A stretch of DNA of 64,000 nt from Bacteroidota bacterium (GTDB taxonomy: Bacteria > Bacteroidota > Bacteroidia > B-17B0 > Aurantibacillaceae): positions 24,857 to 88,856 of the forward strand of contig JAIUNM010000016.1 in assembly GCA_020162035.1 (NCBI GenBank). The letters are read 5' to 3'. The notes under the pieces were generated by a model, which searched no databases, was not told the DNA's origin, and saw only the letters and a list, made by a program, of their open reading frames with translations. The position numbers and the translations under genes are program-made. Positions 1-8,438 of this stretch are shown piece by piece. Within the stretch, counting starts at the first letter, position 1, and the number at the start of each line of letters is the position of its first letter.

Positions 1-2733
1 TGGAATTGCTGGCATTCCTCTATCGGGTGTATAATACGGATTTTCAGTATCAGGTACATAAAAACTTGTTGGTGTACTTAAATTATAATGTCCGTCCCAT
101 ACAATTTTATGTATTCCTTTAGATGTTGGAGTTTTTAGTTTTCTAACTTCGTTGCCATTTTCATCTGATACAACAATAAAAACGGTTGGTGTAATTTCTT
201 CATCTTCCAGTCTTAAACTATCTATAGTTGGATAAAATACATCTTTATTATTTTTAATTTTTTCTTTTTCAATTTCTTTACGTTTATCTTTAATTGATTT
301 ATAATTTTTATTTAAAGAAAAATAAAATGTTGCACCAATTTCTGGGTTTGGAGCTGTATAAAACGATGCGCCTTGAAAAGATTTACCCCTGTGATTATAT
401 GGTGACGATTCGAAAAACATTAAACCATTTTTTACAGGAAAAATCATACTTTCTTTAGTTAAATCTTCTTCTTTAATTGTTTGTAAAAGAGAATAATTAT
501 CTAACACATAAAAACCTCTACCAAAAGTTGCAAGTACAATGTCATTTTCATCTTTTTGTATTGCAATATCTTTAATACATATACTTTCTGGCAAACCGTT
601 AGTTAACTTAACCCAATTTTTACCTGCATTTAAGCTAAAGTAAAAACCAAATTCTGTTCCACAAAAAAGCAATTCTTTATTTTTATGATCTTCTACAAAC
701 GAATAAACAGAACCTTTTTCGGGTAAATTGTTTGCAATGTTAATCCAAGTTTTTCCTTTATCTGTACTCATCATTAAATAAGGTTTATAATCTCCTTGCC
801 TATGGTTATTAAATACTGCATAAACTTTATTTTCATCGTGTTGCGAAGCATATATAAAATTTACTAAAGGTTGCATTTTAAAAGTACCCGCCATAATTTG
901 AGGCACTCCGTTAATATTGTCTATTTTAGACCAACTTTTTCCACCATCAGTTGTTACTTGAATTAAACCATCATCAGTACCTGCGTAAATTAAATTTTGA
1001 TTTTTAGGGGATTCGCTTAAAGTTGTAATATTCCCAAAAATACTTGTACTCTGATTTTTAGCTACTGCATCAACACTCCATACTTTTCCCATTACCGGAA
1101 ATTTATTTCTATCTAATCCTCTTGATAATTCAGGGCTAATTACTTCCCATGAATCACCTCTGTTGTCTGAACGAAAAACTTTACTTCCAGCAAAATATAA
1201 ACGTTTATTATCAAAATTACTTATAATTAACGGGGCATCCCAATTAAAACGATAAGCTGCTTCACCTTCTTTTTCTGTTGGCTTAATACTTACATTTTCT
1301 CCTGTTTTTTTATCAAATCTAACTAAACCGCCATACTGGCTTTCGCTATAAATAATATTAGGTTCTAATGGATCTACCCTTGGCTGGAATCCATCGCCAC
1401 CAGTAGTTACAAACCAATCTGAGTTTATAATTCCATTTGAGCTTTTTGTGCGTGAAGGTCCGCCAAGTGTGTTATTATCTTGTGTGCCACCATAAATATT
1501 ATAAAATGGTTTTGAATTATCTACACAAACACGATAGAATTGTGTAATTGGCAAATTAGGAAAATACCTCCAAGAACTTGCACCATCAAACGATTCATAT
1601 AATCCTCCATCGCAACCTATTAACATATGATTAGTGTTTTTAGGATTTATCCAAATTGCATGATTATCTACATGTTTATCTTTTTCCCCTAAATTTTTAA
1701 ATGTTTTGCCTCCATCTGTTGTAACAGTTGCATAGGTATCCATTAAATAAATTTTTTCGCTATTTATTGGATCACAAAATATTTCTTGATAATAATTTCC
1801 GGCTGTTGTTTTAGAACTTTGTTTACTAAAGCTTGCCCCAAAATCGGTACTCTTAAAAAAACCTCCGTTTTCGTTTCCTTCGCACATTGCATAAATAATT
1901 TCGGGATTGGATTTTGGAATTGAAATTGTTATACGTCCAACATCTCCAACTGGTAAACCGTTAGTAAGTTTTATCCAATTTGCACCACCATCTGTTGATT
2001 TATAAATTGCACTTTCTGGTCCTCCACTTATATATGTCCATTCATGCCTTCTACGTTGATGAGCACAAGCATATAAAACATCAGGATTTGAAGGATTAAT
2101 ATGAATTTCATTAAACCCTGTATTATCGCTAACAAATAAAATTTGTTTCCAAGTTTTACCACCATCTGTTGTTTTATAAATTCCTCTTTCTCCTCCAGCA
2201 CTCCATACAGGACCATAAGCAGCAACATAAACAATTTCGCTGTTATTTGGGTGAATAGATATCATTCCGATATGTTCAGATTTTGACAAACCAACATTTT
2301 TAAAAGATTTACCGGCATCTTCACTTTTATATATTCCGTCGCCATAACCTACTGCACGTTGATTATTGTTTTCGCCTGAACCAACCCAAATTATATTTGT
2401 ATTATTATTATCTATGGCTAAACATCCAATTGAATAAGCACTTGCATTATCAAAAACAGGATCAAAAGTTACACCTGCATTTGTAGTTTTAAACACTCCA
2501 CCAGATGCAGCAGCAATATACCACTCGCTATAATTTTTTGGATTAACAGCAATATCTATAACTCTACCCGAAGTTACAGCAGGGCCGATGTTTCTAAACT
2601 TTAAAGCAGAAAACGTTTCTGACTTTTGTATTAAAGGTTTATCAACTGAGCTAGATATAGTGTTATTTTTTTGCGCATTAAGTTTAAGGCAAAGTAATAA
2701 GCACACTACAAAATTTAAAAAACTCTTTTTCAT
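1..2733 (-). CDS. Secreted Asp-box (BNR/sortilin-like) beta-propeller protein, 3' end outside the window
   Basis: The frame is open from an ATG at 2733 to the window edge, giving 911 codons; the C-terminus is missing. It begins with a lysine-rich, hydrophobic signal peptide ending in LNAQ. The mature part carries at least ten Asp-box motifs of the type S/T-x-D-x-G-x-x-W/F, for example IYKTTDGGKTW, IYKSTDGGANW and VTTDGGKSW, spread along roughly residues 75-700. This is the pattern of VPS10/sortilin-like propellers that Bacteroidota annotate as glycosyl hydrolases, usually about 1000 residues long. The last visible part (NGNEVRKL, KIVWDGHYN) resembles the C-terminal beta domain of these proteins. 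Location is probably periplasmic or surface. Substrate is unknown, and the propeller alone does not prove hydrolase activity. Confidence 0.85.
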   Translation of the reverse strand, partial: MKKSFLNFVVCLLLCLKLNAQKNNTISSSVDKPLIQKSETFSALKFRNIGPAVTSGRVIDIAVNPKNYSEWYIAAASGGVFKTTNAGVTFDPVFDNASAYSIGCLAIDNNNTNIIWVGSGENNNQRAVGYGDGIYKSEDAGKSFKNVGLSKSEHIGMISIHPNNSEIVYVAAYGPVWSAGGERGIYKTTDGGKTWKQILFVSDNTGFNEIHINPSNPDVLYACAHQRRRHEWTYISGGPESAIYKSTDGGANWIKLTNGLPVGDVGRITISIPKSNPEIIYAMCEGNENGGFFKSTDFGASFSKQSSKTTAGNYYQEIFCDPINSEKIYLMDTYATVTTDGGKTFKNLGEKDKHVDNHAIWINPKNTNHMLIGCDGGLYESFDGASSWRYFPNLPITQFYRVCVDNSKPFYNIYGGTQDNNTLGGPSRTKSSNGIINSDWFVTTGGDGFQPRVDPLEPNIIYSESQYGGLVRFDKKTGENVSIKPTEKEGEAAYRFNWDAPLIISNFDNKRLYFAGSKVFRSDNRGDSWEVISPELSRGLDRNKFPVMGKVWSVDAVAKNQSTSIFGNITTLSESPKNQNLIYAGTDDGLIQVTTDGGKSWSKIDNINGVPQIMAGTFKMQPLVNFIYASQHDENKVYAVFNNHRQGDYKPYLMMSTDKGKTWINIANNLPEKGSVYSFVEDHKNKELLFCGTEFGFYFSLNAGKNWVKLTNGLPESICIKDIAIQKDENDIVLATFGRGFYVLDNYSLLQTIKEEDLTKESMIFPVKNGLMFFESSPYNHRGKSFQGASFYTAPNPEIGATFYFSLNKNYKSIKDKRKEIEKEKIKNNKDVFYPTIDSLRLEDEEITPTVFIVVSDENGNEVRKLKTPTSKGIHKIVWDGHYNLSTPTSFYVPDTENPYYTPDRGMPAIP

Positions 2734-2759
2734 ATACCTTGTAAATTTATATTTTATTT

Positions 2760-3278
2760 TTAAAAATTAAATTGACCAAATTTATCTGGCTTAACTAATT
2801 TAATAGTTTTTTTTTCATTATCAACTTTAAAAGAAATAAAATTTGTTTGAGTTTCAAGTTCATTATATAAAAATGTATTTATAAAACTTATATTTTTAGG
2901 AGTTGGGCAATTTAAATATTCGATATATAAATACATTACATCGTTTTCTTTTTCGAAACCTATAAAATTTGATTTTAAAATTAAATTATTTACACTAACA
3001 CTAAAATTTTTACTTATAAATTGATGTAACGCTTTGTTAACAAGCAAAGTATCAGTTACTTTTATTAAGTCTATTTTCTTATTAATTTGATTTTTTAAAG
3101 CTACTTCTAAATCATTAATAAATAATTTTACATTACCTTGTAATGATTTTTCGTTTTGATTATATTCAAAATCAGTAAAACTAAAATAAAATGGATGTTT
3201 AACTTTTGTGCTTCCTAAAGATATAAACACACATATTGAGTACAATAAATATTTTAATTTGAGTTTTTTCAGAATCAT
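2760..3278 (-). CDS. DUF6702 family exported protein
   Basis: This 172-residue protein has a basic, hydrophobic N-terminus (signal peptide or anchor) followed by the KHPFYFSFTDFEYN segment typical of DUF6702 proteins in Bacteroidota. I chose the ATG at 3278 over an upstream TTG at 3290, because it gives a normal signal sequence. The gene is divergent from a HupE-like gene 48 bases away, and DUF6702 is commonly found next to HupE/UreJ proteins. That pairing supports both calls. Function is unknown; an envelope role beside a metal transporter is inference only. Confidence 0.75.
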   Translation of the reverse strand: MILKKLKLKYLLYSICVFISLGSTKVKHPFYFSFTDFEYNQNEKSLQGNVKLFINDLEVALKNQINKKIDLIKVTDTLLVNKALHQFISKNFSVSVNNLILKSNFIGFEKENDVMYLYIEYLNCPTPKNISFINTFLYNELETQTNFISFKVDNEKKTIKLVKPDKFGQFNF

Positions 3279-3326
3279 TATTAAAAGCAAATTTTTAAAT
3301 AAATTTTTGCATAAATTTACAAAATA

Positions 3327-3914
3327 ATGATAGACTTTTGGCTTTGGTTTTCAACGGGACTAACACACATTTTAGATTTAAATGGTTATGACCATATCCT
3401 CTTTGTTAGTTTATTAGTTTTTTGCTTTAAATCAATTCAATTTAAGCAGTTGTTTATACTAATTTCTGCATTTACGATTGGACATACTATAACTTTAGCA
3501 TTATCAACATACAACATTGTAATTATACCTCAAATACAAATTGAATTACTAATAAGTTTGAGTATTTTAATTACAGCCTTAATTAATATAATAAACATTA
3601 ATAAAGAACCAAAATCAAACTATTATATTTTTGGATTAACTGCTTTGTTTGGATTAATACATGGCCTAGGATTTTCTTACTTATTAAAAAATATGTTAGG
3701 AAAAGAAGAAAACATAATTTTACCTTTATTATATTTTAATTTAGGCTTAGAAGTAGGTCAAATTTTAATAGTAAGCGTAATTATACTTTTAACTATGCTT
3801 TTAACTAAACTTTTAAAACAATCTTTCAAATCAATAAAAATAACAATCTCAACATTTGTTGCATTATTATCACTTTACTTAGTAATTTGTAGAAGTTTAG
3901 ATTTATTTAATTAA
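3327..3914 (+). CDS. HupE/UreJ-family membrane protein
   Basis: This 195-residue integral membrane protein has about six hydrophobic segments. The family histidines are present: His14 and His23 in GLTHILDLNGYDHILF, His53 in IGHTITL, and the LIHGLGFS motif near residue 113. The PLLYFNLGLEVGQ segment near the end also fits the short Bacteroidota HupE/UreJ proteins. HupE/UreJ proteins are linked to nickel or cobalt entry, but no hydrogenase or urease genes are visible here, so the metal is unknown. A TAAATTTA box (3312-3319) lies 7 bases before the ATG. The 3' end overlaps the convergent gene at 3903-4535 by 12 bases. Confidence 0.8.
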   Translation: MIDFWLWFSTGLTHILDLNGYDHILFVSLLVFCFKSIQFKQLFILISAFTIGHTITLALSTYNIVIIPQIQIELLISLSILITALINIININKEPKSNYYIFGLTALFGLIHGLGFSYLLKNMLGKEENIILPLLYFNLGLEVGQILIVSVIILLTMLLTKLLKQSFKSIKITISTFVALLSLYLVICRSLDLFN

Positions 3915-4535
3915 AAGTTTTTCTTTTGATTCTTGACTAATTGCAACATTATTAGCAACTAACCAATCTTTTATTTGTTCTTTAAACTTTTGTTTATCGT
4001 TTACAAAATCTAAATTTAATTGTAAAACAGAATTATCTTTTTTAACAAAGTGAAATATATCGTGCCTAAACTCTGTTAATTTAATTTGATGAGCAAATAA
4101 TTTATTAACCTTAACACCAGCAATAATAATGTAATTAGCTAAAAAACTAACGTAACACAATTTTTTTAAATGTAAAACTGCCATTACAACTAACTCTGTA
4201 GCACCTACAATAAAACATATTGTAGCTAAATAACTTATTTTACTTGTTGTTGTTAATAACATTGCACCAAACATTAAAAAAATTCCAACTTTAAGCGTTT
4301 TAATCATATAAAAAGAGTTTGGAAAATAGGCGAATCTATTAACTGGAACATCAGCTTTTAAGCTGTTATTAAGGTATTCGGCACATGAAAAAAACATGTA
4401 TAAAACACCAATAAATAATTGAATAAGTACAACTTCTGAAAAGTTAAGCCAATTATAAAAATAATTTAATACCGTTAAAGTAAGTACGGCAACTAAACTT
4501 AAAGTTTTTCCAATAGTTGCAATTGCAGAATTCAT
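3903..4535 (-). CDS. Multi-pass membrane protein of unknown function
   Basis: This 210-residue protein has about four hydrophobic helices in its first 150 residues and a soluble, lysine-rich tail of about 60 residues. I do not recognise the family. I start it at the ATG at 4535. A TTG two codons upstream at 4541 is unlikely, because it lies inside a perfect TAAATTTG promoter box (4539-4546). The gene ends convergently inside the 3' end of the HupE-like gene. Confidence 0.6.
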   Translation of the reverse strand: MNSAIATIGKTLSLVAVLTLTVLNYFYNWLNFSEVVLIQLFIGVLYMFFSCAEYLNNSLKADVPVNRFAYFPNSFYMIKTLKVGIFLMFGAMLLTTTSKISYLATICFIVGATELVVMAVLHLKKLCYVSFLANYIIIAGVKVNKLFAHQIKLTEFRHDIFHFVKKDNSVLQLNLDFVNDKQKFKEQIKDWLVANNVAISQESKEKLLIK

Positions 4536-4538
4536 AGG

Positions 4539-4546
4539 CAAATTTA
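4539..4546 (-). promoter_or_regulatory. -7 box TAAATTTG of the 3903-4535 gene
   Basis: This is a perfect match to the Bacteroidota TAnnTTTG element. It ends 3 bases before the ATG at 4535, so the transcript would start at or almost at the start codon. I see no clear -33 TTTG. Confidence 0.5.
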
Positions 4547-4626
4547 TTCATTTTTTAGGATAAATTGTTTAAATGTATTAAATTATAATTTTATTAGTTT
4601 TATTTAAGTTCGTAAATTTAAACTCG

Positions 4627-6672
4627 ATGCAATTTGTATATCCTAGCGTTTTATGGGGATTATTGGCAGTTACTGTTCCAATTATTATACATTTATTTAA
4701 TTTTAGAAAGTATAAAAAAATATACTTTACTAACGTTAAATTACTTAAAGATATTCAGCATCAAAGTAAATCAAAATCAAGATTAAAAGAAATAATTATA
4801 CTTTGTTGCAGATGCTTAGCAATTGCATGCTTAATAATAGCATTTGCTCAACCATTTATACAAGATAGGAACACAAAAGTAAATGCAGGTAAAAAATTTA
4901 TTAGTATTTATATAGATAATTCTTTTAGTACAAATAACTTATCTAAACAAGGGCCTATTTTTGAAATTGAAAAAAACAAAGCACGCGAAATAATAAAATC
5001 TTTAAATGAAAACGATAAAATACAAATAATTACAAATGATTTTGAGGGTAAACACCAACGCTTTTTAACCAAAGAAGATGCTATTTCAGCAATAGATGAA
5101 TTAAAAATAAGTTCGGCAACAAAAAAAACACATCAAATACTTAATAGACAAACAGAATTTTTAAATTCTGGCGCAAATGAAAACAAAATAATTTATTATT
5201 TAAGCGATTTTCAAAAAAGTACATTTATAAAGCCAGAAATTAAAACAGATAGTACAATTAACATTAATTTTATTCCATTTACTCCACAAAAAACAAATAA
5301 TATTTTTATTGATTCGTGTTGGTTTGAAACGCCTATTCAACAAAAAGGCATAATTCAAAAATTACATGTAATAATTAAAAACAATGGAGATAACGTTATT
5401 GAAAGCGGTACTGCAAAGTTATTTATTAATAATATACAAATTGCAATTAATAGTTATAGTATTGCACAAAATAGTAAAACAGAAAAAGTATTTACGTTTG
5501 AAAGTAAAAACAATGGATATAATTATTGTAAAATTAAACTAGAAGATTATCCTATAACATTTGATGACGAGTTATATTTTACATTTAATTCAACTCCTTT
5601 AATTAAAGTTATATCTATTAATAATAACGAGCAAAATTCTGTTGCGTTAAAATCATTATTTGGAGTTGATAGTTTGTTTAATTATCAAGAATATAATGAA
5701 AAAAACATTAATTATACAGCGATAAAACAGTGTAATATTTTAATTTTAAATGAACTAGAAAATATTTCGAGTGGTTTATTATCTGAAATATCTCAGTTTA
5801 TAAACGAAAAAGGTAGTTTAATTATTATTCCAAATGAAAATTGTAAAATTGAAAATTATAACATGTTATTACAAAATTGTTTGTTACCAACATTTTCAAA
5901 AAAAGACACTCTAACATCAAAAGCTGAAATTATAGAAACTAGAAGCGATTTTTTTGATGGTGTTTTTGAGAAAACAAACAATCAAATGAATTTACCTAAT
6001 TTCAATACTTTTTTTACTTTAAATTCTAATATAAAAAGTAATTATGAAAACTTAATTATTGCTCAAAACAATGCACCAATATTAATACGAAATAAAAATC
6101 AAAAATTTCCTCAATACTTATTTTGCACACCATTAAACACAAAAAACAGCAACTTTAGTAAGCACGCTTTATTTGTTCCTATATTTTATAAAATGTGTTT
6201 TAGTAGTTTAAAGCAACAGCCTTTATTTTACACGTTAGATAATAATGTAACCATTGAAACAAATTTTGATTTTAATAAATTAGAAACCCCTCCATTAATT
6301 AAACAAATTGGTAGTAAATTTGAGTTTATACCAGAATTTAAACTTATTGAAACAAAAAAACAAATTTACATTAGAAATTTAAACCTTAACCCTGGTTATT
6401 ATACAATTAATACAAAAGATAGTATAATTGGAGCAATTGCATTTAATTTTAATAAAACAGAAAGCGATTTAAATTTTTATAGAGTTGATGAATTACAAAA
6501 TGAAATTTTACAATTAAATCAAAAAAACATTCATTTATTTAACCTTGAAAACACCGAAAATGTTAGCGCAACTTTAAATTCTCAAAACACTTTTAAACTT
6601 TGGAAATTATTTTTAATTTTAAGTGTGTTTTTTATCCTAATTGAATCATTAATTATACGATTATTAAAATGA
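4627..6672 (+). CDS. BatA-domain / VWA-like membrane protein
   Basis: This 681-residue protein starts with the BatA double-transmembrane module: helix at about 5-25, a basic loop with the HLFNFRKYKK motif, and helix at about 55-77. A VWA-like domain follows, with the metal-site pattern DNSFS (DxSxS) near residues 96-100. A long periplasmic region leads to a last helix at about 660-680. Bat proteins are linked to aerotolerance and envelope stress in Bacteroidota, but the exact role is unknown. The stop overlaps the next start as ATGA, so it is probably translationally coupled to the dihydroorotase-like gene, a pairing often seen in this phylum. A TAAATTTA box (4613-4620) lies 6 bases before the ATG. 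Confidence 0.85.
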   Translation: MQFVYPSVLWGLLAVTVPIIIHLFNFRKYKKIYFTNVKLLKDIQHQSKSKSRLKEIIILCCRCLAIACLIIAFAQPFIQDRNTKVNAGKKFISIYIDNSFSTNNLSKQGPIFEIEKNKAREIIKSLNENDKIQIITNDFEGKHQRFLTKEDAISAIDELKISSATKKTHQILNRQTEFLNSGANENKIIYYLSDFQKSTFIKPEIKTDSTININFIPFTPQKTNNIFIDSCWFETPIQQKGIIQKLHVIIKNNGDNVIESGTAKLFINNIQIAINSYSIAQNSKTEKVFTFESKNNGYNYCKIKLEDYPITFDDELYFTFNSTPLIKVISINNNEQNSVALKSLFGVDSLFNYQEYNEKNINYTAIKQCNILILNELENISSGLLSEISQFINEKGSLIIIPNENCKIENYNMLLQNCLLPTFSKKDTLTSKAEIIETRSDFFDGVFEKTNNQMNLPNFNTFFTLNSNIKSNYENLIIAQNNAPILIRNKNQKFPQYLFCTPLNTKNSNFSKHALFVPIFYKMCFSSLKQQPLFYTLDNNVTIETNFDFNKLETPPLIKQIGSKFEFIPEFKLIETKKQIYIRNLNLNPGYYTINTKDSIIGAIAFNFNKTESDLNFYRVDELQNEILQLNQKNIHLFNLENTENVSATLNSQNTFKLWKLFLILSVFFILIESLIIRLLK

Positions 6673-7937
6673 GTATTTTATTAAAACAAATAAAAATTGT
6701 GTGTCCTACATCAAGCTTTAATAACAAAACAGTTGATGTATTAATAGAAGGGGGCAAAATTGTAGATATTAAAAAAAACATATCAGAAAATTCAAATTTA
6801 AAATTAGTAACGGGTAAAAACTTACTTCTTTCTATTGGTTGGTTTGATATGTTAGCAACATCTGGCGAACCAGGATTTGAACATAAAGAAACTTTAAATA
6901 GTTTAATTAAAACCGCAGCTTCAGGAGGTTTTACAGGAATTGCAATACACAGCAATAATCAACCTCAATTTAACAATAAGGCTCAAATTGAATACGTATT
7001 AAACAATACTAAAAACAAAATAACAAATGTTTATCCACTAGGAACGGTTACTGTGAATAGTAATGGTAAAGAATTATCAGAAATGTATGATATGAAATTG
7101 AGTGGCTCTGTTGCATTTAGTGATTATAAGCATCCTATTAAAGATGCAGGAAATGTTTATAGAGCGCTACAATACGCTAACAATATAAATAGTTTAATAC
7201 TTTTACATTGCAATGATGAATCTTTAAGCCATGGCGGACAAATGAATGAAGGTGAAGCCTCAACAAAATTAGGTTTAAAAGGGATGCCTGCCTTTGCCGA
7301 AGAAATTATGCTAGCAAGAAACATAAGTATTTTAGAAGAAACAGGCGGCAAACTCCACATTAACAACATTAGCACAAAAGGAAGCATAGAGCTTATTAAA
7401 AAAGCAAAAGCAAATGGATTAAATATAACTTGCGGTGTAAGTGCAATTAATTTAGTGTTAGACGATAACGAATTAGTTGAATTTAACAGTAATTTAAAAC
7501 TTAACCCACCTTTAAGAACTAAAAAAGATGTAACGGCTCTTAAAAATGCAATTGAATCTGAAATAATTGATGTTATTGTTAGCGATCATTGTCCGCATGA
7601 TACCGAAAGTAAAGAATTAGAATTTGATTTAGCTGAATTTGGAGCCATTCAAATACAAACCGCAATACCAAATTTATTAGAAAAATACAAAGAAAAAGAT
7701 TTATCTAAAGTAATTGATTCGTTAACAATTAATCCTCGTAAAATACTTGGTCTAGAAATCCCAACTTTAGAAATAAATAGTGATGCAAATCTTACTATTT
7801 TTAGCCAAGATGAAAGTTTTGATTATGATAAAGAATACAATGCTTCATTATCAAACAATTCACATTTATTAAACACAAACATTCAAAGCAAAGTTATAGG
7901 TGTTATAAATGGCTCAAAAAGTTATTTTAACCCATAA
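6669..7937 (+). CDS. Dihydroorotase-like amidohydrolase lacking metal ligands
   Basis: This 422-residue protein has the amidohydrolase fold of the type I dihydroorotase family. In active enzymes the first metal motif is DxHxHxRxPG. Here residues 60-69 read DMLATSGEPG, so both histidines and the arginine are replaced. The later HISTKG motif has become NNISTKG. The LLHCNDES motif (about 180-187) and the SDHCPHD motif (about 302) remain. This resembles non-catalytic dihydroorotase partners that scaffold aspartate transcarbamoylase, as with PyrC' in Pseudomonas. No pyrB is visible nearby. A pyrimidine-pathway role is likely; direct catalysis is doubtful. It overlaps the BatA gene by 4 bases. Confidence 0.85.
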   Translation: MSILLKQIKIVCPTSSFNNKTVDVLIEGGKIVDIKKNISENSNLKLVTGKNLLLSIGWFDMLATSGEPGFEHKETLNSLIKTAASGGFTGIAIHSNNQPQFNNKAQIEYVLNNTKNKITNVYPLGTVTVNSNGKELSEMYDMKLSGSVAFSDYKHPIKDAGNVYRALQYANNINSLILLHCNDESLSHGGQMNEGEASTKLGLKGMPAFAEEIMLARNISILEETGGKLHINNISTKGSIELIKKAKANGLNITCGVSAINLVLDDNELVEFNSNLKLNPPLRTKKDVTALKNAIESEIIDVIVSDHCPHDTESKELEFDLAEFGAIQIQTAIPNLLEKYKEKDLSKVIDSLTINPRKILGLEIPTLEINSDANLTIFSQDESFDYDKEYNASLSNNSHLLNTNIQSKVIGVINGSKSYFNP

Positions 7938-7998
7938 AAATTAACAACAAATTAATAAATAATTAATAAAATTTTAAAAAAGCAACCTAAAAAATGTG

Positions 7999-8014
7999 TA
8001 ACTTGCGTAAGTTA
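7999..8014. promoter_or_regulatory. Palindrome TAACTT-GCGT-AAGTTA just upstream of the SiaC-like gene
   Basis: This is a perfect 6-bp inverted repeat with a 4-base centre, ending 2 bases before the ATG at 8017. Its left half (TAACTTGC) is also a poor match to the TAnnTTTG promoter box. It could be an operator or a small hairpin masking the start; I cannot tell which. Confidence 0.35.
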
Positions 8015-8016
8015 GT

Positions 8017-8388
8017 ATGGTACAAATTATAAAAGATAAAACACGTAATACACCTTCAATAATTTATGATGAAAAAAATAAATGTGTTTATTTTGAAGGA
8101 GATTGCACCCCTGAAGATTCTGTTTTCTTCTTTGAAAGTTTTATTCCTAAACTGCTTAATTTAATAAACGAAAACAAAGCGAGTTCATTAAATTTTAATT
8201 TAAATTATTACAATTCAAGTAGCGCGAAATGTTTTTTAGATATGTTTATTACAATTTCTAAAATACATAACATAAAAAATTCATTAAAAGTTGAATGGCA
8301 ATTTGATAATGAAGATATAGAAATGAAAGAAGCCGGCGAAACGTTTGAAATAATAACTAAGCTTGACTTTAAGTTTATAGAAAATTAA
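8017..8388 (+). CDS. SiaC-like regulatory phosphoprotein (DUF1987)
   Basis: This 123-residue soluble protein fits the DUF1987/SiaC family along its whole length: an N-terminal TPSIIYDEKNKCVYFEG strand pair, the TPEDSVFFF segment, the NLNYYNSSSAK motif and the VEWQF-DNEDIEMKEAGE C-terminal part. In Pseudomonas, SiaC is phosphorylated on a threonine in this motif by the kinase SiaB and dephosphorylated by the PP2C enzyme SiaA, and it activates a diguanylate cyclase. Here Ser67-Ser69 occupy the site. No SiaB or cyclase is adjacent, but a PP2C-type phosphatase lies at 48974-52240. The gene stands alone between a palindrome and a terminator. Confidence 0.8.
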   Translation: MVQIIKDKTRNTPSIIYDEKNKCVYFEGDCTPEDSVFFFESFIPKLLNLINENKASSLNFNLNYYNSSSAKCFLDMFITISKIHNIKNSLKVEWQFDNEDIEMKEAGETFEIITKLDFKFIEN

Positions 8389-8392
8389 AAAA

Positions 8393-8417
8393 GGATTAAA
8401 CTTATTAAATTTAATCC
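8393..8417. terminator. Hairpin between the convergent SiaC-like and HtrA genes
   Basis: The stem GGATTAAA / TTTAATCC (8393-8400 and 8410-8417) has a 9-base loop. It is flanked by an A-run on the left and a T-rich run on the right, so it can work in both directions. It lies exactly between two convergent stops. Confidence 0.7.
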
Positions 8418-8438
8418 CTTTCTTTAAATCAATTACAT

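Noticed and set aside
2028..2234. Minus-strand reading frame inside the Asp-box protein
   Set aside because: It is in another frame of the same strand as the 911-codon gene, with no independent signals.
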